Positions 19,474 through 28,842 are shown, numbered from the stretch's first letter. The stretch is DNA of 64,000 bases from Nostoc desertorum CM1-VF14 (GCA_019359245.1 JAHHHR010000011.1:1-64000), one strand, 5' to 3'. Notes: generated from the sequence alone by a model not told the origin. Program-made: numbers and translations.

Positions 19474-20102
19474 TCCGGGTGATGGTAGTTGCCACTTCCC
19501 CTGTTGTGCGGGCAGGGTTATCAGCTGTGGTGGCTACCAATTCTCGGCTGACGGTTGTGGGGAGTGCATCCGATTTGGATGTATTGGCAAGAGAAGTTGG
19601 GCAATTACAACCAGATGTGGTGCTGGTAGATTTGAGCGGCAATCTTCAACAATCAGTGTGGGAAAAATTGCTGCTAATTCAAGAGGAGCAATATCCGCTA
19701 GGAATGATCGTTATTGTTGAGGAACTCGACAGCATAGACTTAGAGACAGCATTACGTTCTCGTATCCGAGGGATATTGCCCAGTACTAGCACAGAGTCAG
19801 AAATTGTTGCTGCTGTGGAAGCGATCGCTTTTGGTTTGGTAGTGCTGCACCCGGATGCTATAGAATTACTATCTATCCGCGAAAAAGTGGTGGCAAATCC
19901 TGTGCAAACCTTGACACCACGGGAGATAGAAGTTTTAGGAATGCTTGGTTCTGGGTTGGGGAATAAAGCGATCGCTAAAAGCTTGCACATTTCGGAGCAT
20001 ACTGTCAAATTTCATGTTTCATCCATTTTTCAAAAGCTCAGTGTCTCTAGCCGCACCGAGGCTGTTGCTGTGGGTGTACGACTGGGTTTGATTATGTTGT
20101 GA
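19470..20102 (+). CDS. LuxR/NarL-family regulator with atypical receiver domain
   Basis: C-terminal HTH LTPREIEVLGMLGSGLGNKAIAKSLHISEHTVKFHVSSIFQKL; overlaps upstream stop (atga). Confidence 0.9.
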   Translation: MIRVMVVATSPVVRAGLSAVVATNSRLTVVGSASDLDVLAREVGQLQPDVVLVDLSGNLQQSVWEKLLLIQEEQYPLGMIVIVEELDSIDLETALRSRIRGILPSTSTESEIVAAVEAIAFGLVVLHPDAIELLSIREKVVANPVQTLTPREIEVLGMLGSGLGNKAIAKSLHISEHTVKFHVSSIFQKLSVSSRTEAVAVGVRLGLIML

Positions 20103-20186
20103 TTTTTAGTGATTATCGGTTGGATGCACTAAAAAAGACCTAAACCCCAGCCCCTTCCCTGCAAGCGTTGGGGAGTAGCCTCAAAG

Positions 20187-20209
20187 CCTCTCTCCTTTTA
20201 GGAGAGAGG
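20187..20209. terminator. 9-bp perfect hairpin cctctctcc-tttta-ggagagagg
   Basis: Direct inverted repeat downstream of 20102. Confidence 0.6.
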
Positions 20210-20315
20210 TAAAAAATTAAGTTGTACATCGGGTGAAGTCTATTCAATATCAAATGATGACATACAGCCTCAAATCAGGTCATGGTGTATGTATCACATT
20301 TAATTCATTACTTAT

Positions 20316-21536
20316 ATGAACATCTTAATGCTATCTTCCACCTTTCCCTACCCACCAACGCGCGGGGGAACCCAAGTCAGGACATTTAATTTACTGAAAT
20401 ACCTAAGTCAACGTCATAGTGTTACCCTTGCAACTCAACGCGAGGGCGATGTTACAGATGCAGAAGTAGCAGGATTACGTGATTGTGTGCATCATCTAGC
20501 CATTTTTGAACGCCCGCCAGATTCTGGAAATACCGGAATACTGGAGAAAATACAGCGATTTGGTAGATTTTTGCAACAGGGGACACCGCCAAGCGTACTC
20601 AACCGCTACTCAGTTGAGATGCAAACGTGGGTTGATAACTGGGTGGAAGCGGGAAAATGCGATGTAATTACCTGTGAACATAGCGTCAATGAAATTTATG
20701 TACGTTCGCATTTTCCCAAACAACTAAAAACTATAGTTAATATTCATAGCTCAGTTTACGCTACTTGTCGCAATCAACTATCAACGGGCATTTCCGAAAA
20801 TTCTCTCAGAGACAAAATTAATCTGCCACTTTTGCGACGTTATGAGCAAAGCTACTGTGCTAAATTTTCGGGAATTGTTGCAACAACAGAAGAAGATAAA
20901 ATTCAACTACAAGAGTTTAACCCCAATAGTGAAATTACAGTTATTCCTAATGGTGTAGATTTAGCTTCTTTCCCCAGCCGTACCATCGATCCAGGTGGAT
21001 ATCGTTTAATTTTTATCGGTGCAATGGATAATTTGGCAAACATTGATGCTGTCTGCTTTTTTAGCAACGAAGTTTTGCCAGAAATCCAAAAATTGTATCC
21101 TGATACAACTTTCGATATTGTCGGTTCTCATCCGGTGTCAGAAGTTTTAGCACTCGATCAAAAACCAGGAATTAATGTAATTGGGCGTGTGCCTTCGATG
21201 GTAGAGTATTTACATCAAGCAACAATCTGCGTTGTCCCCATGCGAACGGGGTTTGGCATTAAAAATAAAACTTTAGAAGCAATGGCAGCTGGTGTACCGA
21301 TAGTAGCTAGCGATCGCGGCTTAGAAGGATTAGCCGTAGATGGCACTAGTCATCCATTACGGGCATTACGAGCAAATAAACCGACGGAGTATGTCACCGC
21401 TATTAGTCAACTATTTGATCGCCCACATCTGCGTTCACAATTGTCTCACAACGGCAGACAACTAGTAGAAACACAATTTACTTGGGATATGGCTGGTAAA
21501 AGCTATGAACAAGTTTGTCTTGGGAGAGAGCAATAA
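20316..21536 (+). CDS. Glycosyltransferase, GT4-like
   Basis: FPYPPTRGGTQVRTFNLLKYLSQRHSVTLAT...VIPNGVDLASFPSR...GFGIKNKTLEAMAAGVPIVASDRGLEGL. Confidence 0.92.
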   Translation: MNILMLSSTFPYPPTRGGTQVRTFNLLKYLSQRHSVTLATQREGDVTDAEVAGLRDCVHHLAIFERPPDSGNTGILEKIQRFGRFLQQGTPPSVLNRYSVEMQTWVDNWVEAGKCDVITCEHSVNEIYVRSHFPKQLKTIVNIHSSVYATCRNQLSTGISENSLRDKINLPLLRRYEQSYCAKFSGIVATTEEDKIQLQEFNPNSEITVIPNGVDLASFPSRTIDPGGYRLIFIGAMDNLANIDAVCFFSNEVLPEIQKLYPDTTFDIVGSHPVSEVLALDQKPGINVIGRVPSMVEYLHQATICVVPMRTGFGIKNKTLEAMAAGVPIVASDRGLEGLAVDGTSHPLRALRANKPTEYVTAISQLFDRPHLRSQLSHNGRQLVETQFTWDMAGKSYEQVCLGREQ

Positions 21537-21537
21537 T

Positions 21538-21562
21538 AATTCGTAATTCGTAATTCGTAATT
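21538..21562. repeat. Heptamer short tandem repeat (aattcgt)n
   Basis: aattcgtaattcgtaattcgtaatt. Confidence 0.85.
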
Positions 21563-21701
21563 GATAAATTACTAATTGTTATTTTTTGCCGATGTGGGAC
21601 AAATGTGTATAGAGAGGTTGCGATGAAACCTCTCTACATCGGTAGTGCACATTATCTTATCTAAATCAGATTGGTTGTTAATTAGCTTGTAAAGAAACAC
21701 A

Positions 21702-22013
21702 TCAATTATGATCAAACTTAGTCGAAGCACCTAACACAAGTAACTTTTTATGTTTACGTTTATTCTTATTTTTCCGGGTAGTCAAATAATTATCAACGTA
21801 ACGAAAAGCAGCGACACCATCGTAATCAGCAATGGCTATAGCTTGTAAGAAAACCTTTGAAGGAATTTCAAATGCTAAAAACTTTTCTGTTAAAATTAGC
21901 AAATCTTGATCTGTGGCAGGAAAAGTAGTTTCTTCTGCCTCTTCTGGATCAGAAAATATATCTTCAATTAATGTTTTATACACTTTGTACCTCTCCAAAT
22001 GCATAAGATGCAA
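21702..22013 (-). CDS. Hypothetical protein
   Basis: 103-aa ORF with plausible composition, overlapping the start of the next small ORF as a likely operon. Confidence 0.5.
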   Translation of the reverse strand: MHLMHLERYKVYKTLIEDIFSDPEEAEETTFPATDQDLLILTEKFLAFEIPSKVFLQAIAIADYDGVAAFRYVDNYLTTRKNKNKRKHKKLLVLGASTKFDHN

Positions 22014-22215
22014 AGCCTGTAATAAAGTTTAGCTGCTGATCGCGAGTTTGTAAGTTGACCGGGAGTTCAGTACCAGGACATCCTATCTCTCGTAAAATCT
22101 CCAAACAATAAGCACCGAGTTGAGTGTATGGAGCTTGCTCCAATTCTTGAGCTACTTCTAGAGCCATCTCCAGATTGACTTGGATAACCGTCTTTACAGG
22201 GTTGGTCATAAACAC
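21976..22215 (-). CDS. Hypothetical protein
   Basis: 79-aa ORF: VIQVNLEMALEVAQELEQAPYTQLGAYCLEILREIGCPGTELPV. Confidence 0.5.
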   Translation of the reverse strand: MFMTNPVKTVIQVNLEMALEVAQELEQAPYTQLGAYCLEILREIGCPGTELPVNLQTRDQQLNFITGFASYAFGEVQSV

Positions 22216-22379
22216 GCCCTAATAAACTGGATGCTCTAAGTTTTGATCACAAGCACAAATAGCGTAACGGTGTTTTTGCGGAATTTATGAAGAGGGGAAA
22301 ATAAAGTATCAGCGCATTTGCGGTAATGTATCCGAAATTATGCAAATAAGTCTGGGAACTAGGCAATTTCGATTTAGGT

Positions 22380-22492
22380 GCGATCGCTGTTCGCGTAACA
22401 GACGCACTAAAAAACGCTGTATAACCCTTTGGGAGTCTTGCTACGCGCGACACGCTGCGCGTTTGCGTGGCATCCCGCAGGGAACGTAGAGA
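22380..22492. repeat. Dispersed palindromic repeat cluster
   Basis: gctacgcgcgacacgctgcgcgtttgcgtggcatcccgcagggaacgtagagaag; related sequence in opposite orientation near 32283-32362. Confidence 0.65.
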
Positions 22493-22756
22493 AGTGCAGA
22501 CTAGACTTATGCAATCAATAAATAAAAGGTGATTAGTAAAAGGCTGAAACGACCATTTTCCTGATACACAAGATGCTTTTTTTGTAAAGTGCGTAAGTCC
22601 TAATTTTATTACTTCTCAATATTTTCGACACAAAAACGCATTTTTGAAAAAACTGAATCCTTATGCATCTTTAGTTGATCAGATATATAAAACAACATTA
22701 ATTATGTTTAAGGTGATTTCATCAGAATTTTATAATTCAAGGGGTTCTATTATGTA

Positions 22757-22796
22757 AGTATTACAACGATCAAATACATTTGATCGTTGTAATACT
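22757..22796. promoter_or_regulatory. Perfect 18-bp inverted repeat hairpin in the leader of the RTX gene
   Basis: agtattacaacgatcaaa-taca-tttgatcgttgtaatact, ending 14 nt before ATG 22811. Confidence 0.8.
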
Positions 22797-22810
22797 GCAA
22801 GAGGTCTACT

Positions 22811-24277
22811 ATGTCCATTGTTGTTGGAATTCCTAACAATAATTTTTTGTTGAGCACTGATGCTGAAGATCAGATTTTTGGTAGTGAAAGCAATGATAAT
22901 ATCTCCACTACCCAAGAAAATAATGTAGTTGTTGGTACTGGAGGCAATGTGTCATTGCTAGATAGTGGAGGCAATTTGTCATTGCTAGGTGGTGGTGGCA
23001 ATTTGTCATTGCTAGGTGGTGGAGGCAATGTGTCATTTCTAAGTGGTGCAGGCAATAACACATTGGTAGGTGGTGCAGGCGATGACACATTGGTAGGTGG
23101 TGCAGGCGATGACACCTTCAAGGGCAGCGGGGGTAACGACAGTATTGATGGTGGAGATGGCTTTGATACCGCAGACTACAGCCAATTAAATAAAAGTATT
23201 ACCCTGTCAGGTGTAGGGACAGTTGAAAAAGCTGATAAATTCGGAAAAGACCAACTCTTTAAAGTAGAAAAGGTGATTGCTGATGCTAGTGTTGCCAATA
23301 ACACCATAGATGCATCTCAATCTTTGTCTGGGGTATCCGCCACCGCTGATCTAGAAGCCCAAACTATCTCTGCCTTTAATGTTCCTGGTTTGGGAACATT
23401 AACATTCAATGTAGTCAACTTTGCCAACGTCATTGGTACAAATGAGGCTGACAGCATTAAAGGCGATAGTCAAAATAATCAATTAACTGGTCTGGCTGGA
23501 AATGACCTGATTGATGGAAGAGGTGGCAATGACCTGATTGACGGTGGATCGGGCAATGACACGTTGATAGGTGGTGGAGGTGATGACACCTTCAAGGGCA
23601 GTGGGGGTAACGACAGCATCGATGGTGGAGATGGTTTTGATAAAGCAGACTACAGCCAACTGGGTAAAGCCATCACCCTCTCAGGTGTAGGGACAATTAC
23701 CAAAGCTGATGGATTTGGAACAGATCAAGTCTTTAAAGTAGAAACAGTTATTGCTGATGCTGGTGTTGCCAATAACACGATAGATGCGTCTCAATCTTTG
23801 TCTGGAGTATCTGCCACCGCTGACTTAGAAGCCCAAACTATCTCTGCCAACAACGTTCCCATCCTGGGGAAATTGACATTTAATGTACTCAACTTTGACA
23901 ATGTGATCGGTACAAATGAAAGTGACAGCATTAGTGGCGATAGCCAAGATAACCGATTAGTCGGTAATGCTGGCAATGACACTATCTCCGGTGGCTTAGG
24001 TAATGACACCATTATTGGTGGAGAAGGTAATGATGTTCTCACAGGTGGCTTTGGTGCAGATAAGTTTACTTTCAACAGTGCTAAGGAAGGTTTTGACATC
24101 ATTAAAGATTACAACTTTGCTCAGGGTGACGTAATCCAAGTTTCTAAAGTAGGGTTTGGTACTACTAAAATTAGCGACTTTTCTTACGATACCTCTAGCG
24201 GTAACTTATCTTTCTTAGGAAATCAATTCGCTTCCCTCGAAAATCTCCCATCCAATGTGAATATTCAATTGGGATAA
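22811..24277 (+). CDS. RTX / hemolysin-type calcium-binding repeat protein with internal duplication
   Basis: GGAGDDTLVGGAGDDTFKGSGGNDSIDGGDGFD; two near-identical ~158-aa units. Confidence 0.9.
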   Translation: MSIVVGIPNNNFLLSTDAEDQIFGSESNDNISTTQENNVVVGTGGNVSLLDSGGNLSLLGGGGNLSLLGGGGNVSFLSGAGNNTLVGGAGDDTLVGGAGDDTFKGSGGNDSIDGGDGFDTADYSQLNKSITLSGVGTVEKADKFGKDQLFKVEKVIADASVANNTIDASQSLSGVSATADLEAQTISAFNVPGLGTLTFNVVNFANVIGTNEADSIKGDSQNNQLTGLAGNDLIDGRGGNDLIDGGSGNDTLIGGGGDDTFKGSGGNDSIDGGDGFDKADYSQLGKAITLSGVGTITKADGFGTDQVFKVETVIADAGVANNTIDASQSLSGVSATADLEAQTISANNVPILGKLTFNVLNFDNVIGTNESDSISGDSQDNRLVGNAGNDTISGGLGNDTIIGGEGNDVLTGGFGADKFTFNSAKEGFDIIKDYNFAQGDVIQVSKVGFGTTKISDFSYDTSSGNLSFLGNQFASLENLPSNVNIQLG

Positions 24278-24340
24278 AATTACTTTGAGTCACCAGTCCA
24301 CAACAAGTTAAAGTTTTTTGCAGTTTGTTACCAGGATAAA

Positions 24341-24437
24341 AGTTCTGTTGCAAAAAAAGAAAGAGGTTGGGCTGATAAAACTATAAATTCTATCAGTTTC
24401 CACCAGCTAGCCTTCAAACAGTTTTTGCAACAGAACC
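24341..24437. mobile_element. Short MITE-like element with IS6-family-like terminal inverted repeats
   Basis: gttctgttgcaaaaa (24342-24356) and tttttgcaacagaac (24422-24436) are perfect inverted repeats; no transposase ORF inside. Confidence 0.5.
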
Positions 24438-24551
24438 ATTGGACACGGCAGTTACTTTAATTCTCTCGACCAGAGCAACGCACTGCCTCATCCTGGGTAT
24501 TGAATTTTTCCATTTGGATGATATTTTCTACAAAATTAAGGAGTAAGTCTT

Positions 24552-25361
24552 GTGGCATTTACGATCAATCAATTATTCAAGTTATCTATTAAATATTTAC
24601 CAACAATTGCAGCAATAATAACGGTTATTCCATTACCAGTTAAAGCCGCTACATTTTTTGTAACTGAACGTGCTGCTTTAGGAGGTAATGATGAAGTTAA
24701 TTGGGGAAGTTTAGGTAAAGTATTTAATCCCTCTGCGCCTGACTTTTCTGTTTTTTTACCTAACTCTTTTTCAGCAACATCCCAAGGTGGTTTAGAGTTG
24801 GATATAAATATAGCTCCAACTAATAATCCTCAGATTACTCCACCATACATCTTTCAAACTTTACCTCCACCAGGCATTCGGACTAACTTTGCCCAAGGAG
24901 ATTTTATTTTCTTCGGAGGTATAGATCCAACAGGTTTTAAACCTCTTCCTCCTGGCGCTCCTGATCCTCGTACTCAGGGAAATGGAGGGCCTTTGAGCAT
25001 TAGCTTTGCCCAGCCTGTTTTTGGTGCTGGTACTCAGATAGCTATAGATATTAGTAATTTAGAAGTTGAAACTTTTATCACAGCTTTTGATAATGCCAAT
25101 AACCTCTTGGGTAGTTTCTCATCTCTAAGTACTTCATCGCTAGCATTAGATAACTCGGCAGTGTTCTTGGGAATTCGTAGTGACACTCCAAACATCTCAC
25201 GACTCGTTTTTAACAGTTCTTCTCCACAATACGCCTTAGCTATTAATCAGGTAAGCGTTATTGCAGTTCCTGAACCAACTTTTACCTTAGCGATATTAGC
25301 GTTTGGTGTTTCATGTGCTGTTTTAAAACGACGCCAACGTACTTGGCCAAATAATTACTAA
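24552..25361 (+). CDS. PEP-CTERM sorting-domain exported protein (GTG start)
   Basis: N-terminal signal; C-terminal VPEPTFTLAILAFGVSCAVLKRRQRT. Confidence 0.85.
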   Translation: MAFTINQLFKLSIKYLPTIAAIITVIPLPVKAATFFVTERAALGGNDEVNWGSLGKVFNPSAPDFSVFLPNSFSATSQGGLELDINIAPTNNPQITPPYIFQTLPPPGIRTNFAQGDFIFFGGIDPTGFKPLPPGAPDPRTQGNGGPLSISFAQPVFGAGTQIAIDISNLEVETFITAFDNANNLLGSFSSLSTSSLALDNSAVFLGIRSDTPNISRLVFNSSSPQYALAINQVSVIAVPEPTFTLAILAFGVSCAVLKRRQRTWPNNY

Positions 25362-25984
25362 TTTGTAATACTCGTCTCTGGCGAGAAGCAAGCTACGTAA
25401 TTCGTAATTGAAGAGGCTACAGCAGCCCACATCAAAATCTCTAGGTGGTCTGTAAGATGCTCTCTCTAAGACGCTCTTACTAGCAATATAACTGTAGTGC
25501 TACGCGGACTTACCTTCTCGTGTCGTTATCAGTAATGAGTCCAGAGCTAAATAGGGCATTACGCACACTCTACGAATTCTCGGCATTCTCTCTCTACAAG
25601 AGGCTGCGCCTAGCTTGCTTCCCTAAAGGGGGTAAGACTACACTCAGTGATCGGGCGCAGGGGTGGAATTTTGGAAGTTGCTGAATCATCCTGCTTTCTC
25701 TGCAACGCCTATTAAGTAATTTATTTTCTAGATAGGTAATTGATTTTCCGGAATTGCCTAAATGGGATTGTAATTATGTTAGCGAGCTGTGTACCCCTAC
25801 GGAGAAGCAAGCTAGCAAGAACGTCTCATAGAGAGCGTATTACGAATTATTATGATGAATTATTTAATCACTATGGGAGTGTCGAAATAATTCATCATTG
25901 AATAAGCTCGATTTTTTAGACATACTCAAACTTCTGTCAGACGTAATTTACATATAACTTTTATCTTTAGCCAAATTCAAGTCA

Positions 25985-26158
25985 ATGTCATACAAAGAAT
26001 TAGAACATATCATAGACACTAAAATACAAAAAGCTATACGAAAGCACGAGGTGATAGTTGCTTTTATTAGTAGTTTGATTGGTTTAATTTTTATACTCGG
26101 TTTATTCCACGCTATTTTGCTCAACCACACTCAAATTCAATCCTTTTGTTTGAGATAA
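25985..26158 (+). CDS. Small single-TM hypothetical protein (57 aa), absent from the supplied track
   Basis: MSYKELEHIIDTKIQKAIRKHEVIVAFISSLIGLIFILGLFHAILLNHTQIQSFCLR: charged helix followed by one TM helix. Confidence 0.45.
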   Translation: MSYKELEHIIDTKIQKAIRKHEVIVAFISSLIGLIFILGLFHAILLNHTQIQSFCLR

Positions 26159-26245
26159 TTACTTATTGCATTCAATAGGTTTTTATTATCAAAAGTTCCC
26201 TAATTTCTATAAAATTAATCCAAGCTACACAGATTTTTTATAAAA

Positions 26246-27478
26246 GTGAATTGCACTATGGAGAGTAAAAATAATGGCAAGGCTATATTCGTCTTATTTT
26301 TGACTGTATTTATAGACTTGCTAGGTTTCGGAATTATTTTGCCAATACTACCTTTGTATGCTGAACAATTCGGCGCAAAACCTAATGAGGCGACTCTACT
26401 TGTAGCTGTTTATTCTTTAATGCAGTTCTTATTTGCACCATTATGGGGCAGATTTAGCGATCGCTACGGTCGTCGTCCGATTTTATTACTTACTTTATTA
26501 GGTTCTGTAATTGCATACACTGGGTTAGGTTTTGCCAACTCATTATGGATCTTGTTTATTGCTCGTAGTCTTGCCGGAATTATGGCAGGGAATATTGCTA
26601 CTGCTCAAGCATACATAGCAGATATTACCACACCAGCTAATCGAGCGCGTGGCATGGGCATAATCGGAGCAGCTTTTGGCCTTGGTTTCATTCTTGGCCC
26701 AGCGATTGGAGGTCTTCTTGTCGGATCTGATCCAGACAATGCTAACTTCCATCTACCGTCGTTGTTCGCAGCCGGATTATCTTTATTAGCATTGCTTTGT
26801 GCTTTGATGTTACTTCCAGAATCTCTAAATTCTGAGACTAAAGCCAAAATCCAAGCTTATCGCTACCGTCAGCGACGGCTGAACTTGCTACAACTGTCAC
26901 AACGTCCACAGTTCTGTATGCTTGCTGCCATCTATTTTTTAGTAACCTTTGCTGTTGCGGCTATGGACTCTACATTAGCTTTATGGTCTAAGCAGCAATT
27001 AAACTGGGGCCCTCAACATACTAGTTATCTTTTTGCTTTCATGGGGATTGTCAGCACAATCATTCAAGGAGGACTGATCGGATTTTTCAAGAAACACTTA
27101 GGTGAAATAAAGTTACTTACCTTGGGGATATTAGGGTTAGGTGTAGGATTACTGCTAATTGGATTCTCACAAAGCTTAATTTTATTGTTGGTCGCTACCA
27201 CGCTTGTGGCATGGGGAATTAGTGTCAGCCAACCAATATTAAACAGTCTGATTTCCCAAATAACAGCCGCAGAAGAGCAAGGACAAATATTAGGAATTGC
27301 CAGTTCTTGCTCTGCGCTGGCACGCATCGCTGGGCCAATATGGGCAGGGGCTAGTTTTATGAAATTTGGGAGTTCTGCTCCTTTTATGAGTGGAACTTTA
27401 GTAATGCTAGTAGCTTTGATTCTTAGTTTGCGAGTGACTAAAAGTGTATCTGAACCAAAGACAGAACGTGTCGCCTGA
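26246..27478 (+). CDS. MFS transporter (multidrug/TetA-like)
   Basis: FLTVFIDLLGFGIILPILPLYAEQFGA...GRFSDRYGRRPILLL; 12-TM-type hydrophobicity. Confidence 0.93.
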   Translation: MNCTMESKNNGKAIFVLFLTVFIDLLGFGIILPILPLYAEQFGAKPNEATLLVAVYSLMQFLFAPLWGRFSDRYGRRPILLLTLLGSVIAYTGLGFANSLWILFIARSLAGIMAGNIATAQAYIADITTPANRARGMGIIGAAFGLGFILGPAIGGLLVGSDPDNANFHLPSLFAAGLSLLALLCALMLLPESLNSETKAKIQAYRYRQRRLNLLQLSQRPQFCMLAAIYFLVTFAVAAMDSTLALWSKQQLNWGPQHTSYLFAFMGIVSTIIQGGLIGFFKKHLGEIKLLTLGILGLGVGLLLIGFSQSLILLLVATTLVAWGISVSQPILNSLISQITAAEEQGQILGIASSCSALARIAGPIWAGASFMKFGSSAPFMSGTLVMLVALILSLRVTKSVSEPKTERVA

Positions 27479-27619
27479 CAATCTAGGTCTTAGAGAATCT
27501 TTTAAAAGTAATGGCTGATGTATCCAAAACTTTAGATCCTCCTAAATCCTCCGATAAATTGGATGACTTTGAGGAGGTTATTCCTACTTTTTATTACAAA
27601 TTAAGAATTACGAATTATT

Positions 27620-28597
27620 ATGACAGGTCGCCGAGTATTGTTTTTAGGCATCTTTGTAAGTATTCTCCTTACTTACGCAATTTGGATCGGTGGGAGCATT
27701 CCTGCAAGTATCACCAAACTCCCTGACCAAGGATTAAACTGGTACTACTGGAAGCTTCCCCAACCAACCTTTTGGAGTCGAGCGACGGCTTGGGGGATGT
27801 ACCTTGGGCATCAGTTTAGCATCTGGGCGTGTATTTTGTGGGCGCAGCGATCGCAGTTGAAATACAAATCAGCCTTGCACCCAATAAACTACCTCATGCT
27901 TGCTATTAATGGTGCATTCATCGCTTTACATTTTCTCCAGACCTATATTTGGTACGATGCTCTAGCTCAAGATACTTCAATTTGGGCTTCTCAAGGTGCG
28001 GTTGTACTCCTACTGGTGTTCGTACTGATTTTGGAAACGCCTCGACGCGGTTTGTTTTTTGGCAATTCTGTTCCATTCCATCAACAGTTTTTGCAAATTA
28101 TCAAGCTGTACCACGGCTATTTTTTCTCCTTCGCCGCTATCTATACCTTCTGGTATCACCCAATGGAAGCTACTGTGGGGCATTTAATTGGTTTCCTCTA
28201 TATGTTCTTACTTCTGCTCCAATCGTCGTTGATCTTTAACCGCACCCATGTAAACCGTTGGTGGACATTCACTTTAGAAATATCAGTGCTTTTACATAGT
28301 GCCATTGTGTCGTTGATGCTAGGACAAAGCAAGTGGCCAACATTTATCTTTGGTTTTCTTGGCATTTTAGTACTTACCCAACTCCACGGTTTACCTGTGG
28401 GGATATGGACTAAACGTACTATCTACGGAGCCTTTTTAGTCAGTGTACTGACCGTTTATGGACTGACTGAACGCGGCTTGGGCAGAATTTACGAAATAAC
28501 CTATATTCCTCTGATTGAGTTTAGTCTTGTTGGCGTAATTTACTTAATCTTCTTGCTCATCTTATGGACAATTTCTTGTTTACCTGTGAAGACGTAA
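27620..28597 (+). CDS. Polytopic membrane protein of unknown function, histidine-rich
   Basis: 325 aa, multiple TM segments with several His residues (LGHQFSIW, LHFLQTYIW, LYHGYFFSF, YHPMEATVGHLIG). Confidence 0.75.
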   Translation: MTGRRVLFLGIFVSILLTYAIWIGGSIPASITKLPDQGLNWYYWKLPQPTFWSRATAWGMYLGHQFSIWACILWAQRSQLKYKSALHPINYLMLAINGAFIALHFLQTYIWYDALAQDTSIWASQGAVVLLLVFVLILETPRRGLFFGNSVPFHQQFLQIIKLYHGYFFSFAAIYTFWYHPMEATVGHLIGFLYMFLLLLQSSLIFNRTHVNRWWTFTLEISVLLHSAIVSLMLGQSKWPTFIFGFLGILVLTQLHGLPVGIWTKRTIYGAFLVSVLTVYGLTERGLGRIYEITYIPLIEFSLVGVIYLIFLLILWTISCLPVKT

Positions 28598-28675
28598 TAT
28601 CATGTTAATGGTAAAATTTCACTTTAGCAATTTTAAGGACTGGGGACTGGAGATTAGAAATTCACATTGAGGACA

Positions 28676-28745
28676 TGAGGCAAACAGGGAAGAAGCTTCA
28701 TGGCAGCTAACCCACTTCCCGTAAGCTGCCTCAACAGTAGAAGCT
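28676..28745 (+). ncRNA. Candidate structured RNA/element with competing stems (speculative)
   Basis: Complementary pairs tgaggca/tgcctca, gggaag/cttccc, agcttc/gaagct, ggcagct/agctgcc in 70 nt of intergenic DNA. Confidence 0.25.
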
Positions 28746-28842
28746 CATCGCCCTTACTTTCAATAAGCTTTTTAAGTAATAAATTCACGCTAATGCGTTA
28801 AGAGATTATCTGTCATATACTGGACTTATTATTTATAAAAAA

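Noticed and set aside
22870-23121. Antisense Pro/Ser-rich ORFs opposite the RTX gene (22870-23121, 22908-23090, 23791-24102)
   Set aside because: Shadow ORFs produced by GGT/GGC-rich RTX repeats.
27511-27726. 71-aa ORF overlapping the start of the 27620-28597 gene
   Set aside because: Second half is the out-of-frame reading of the downstream gene.
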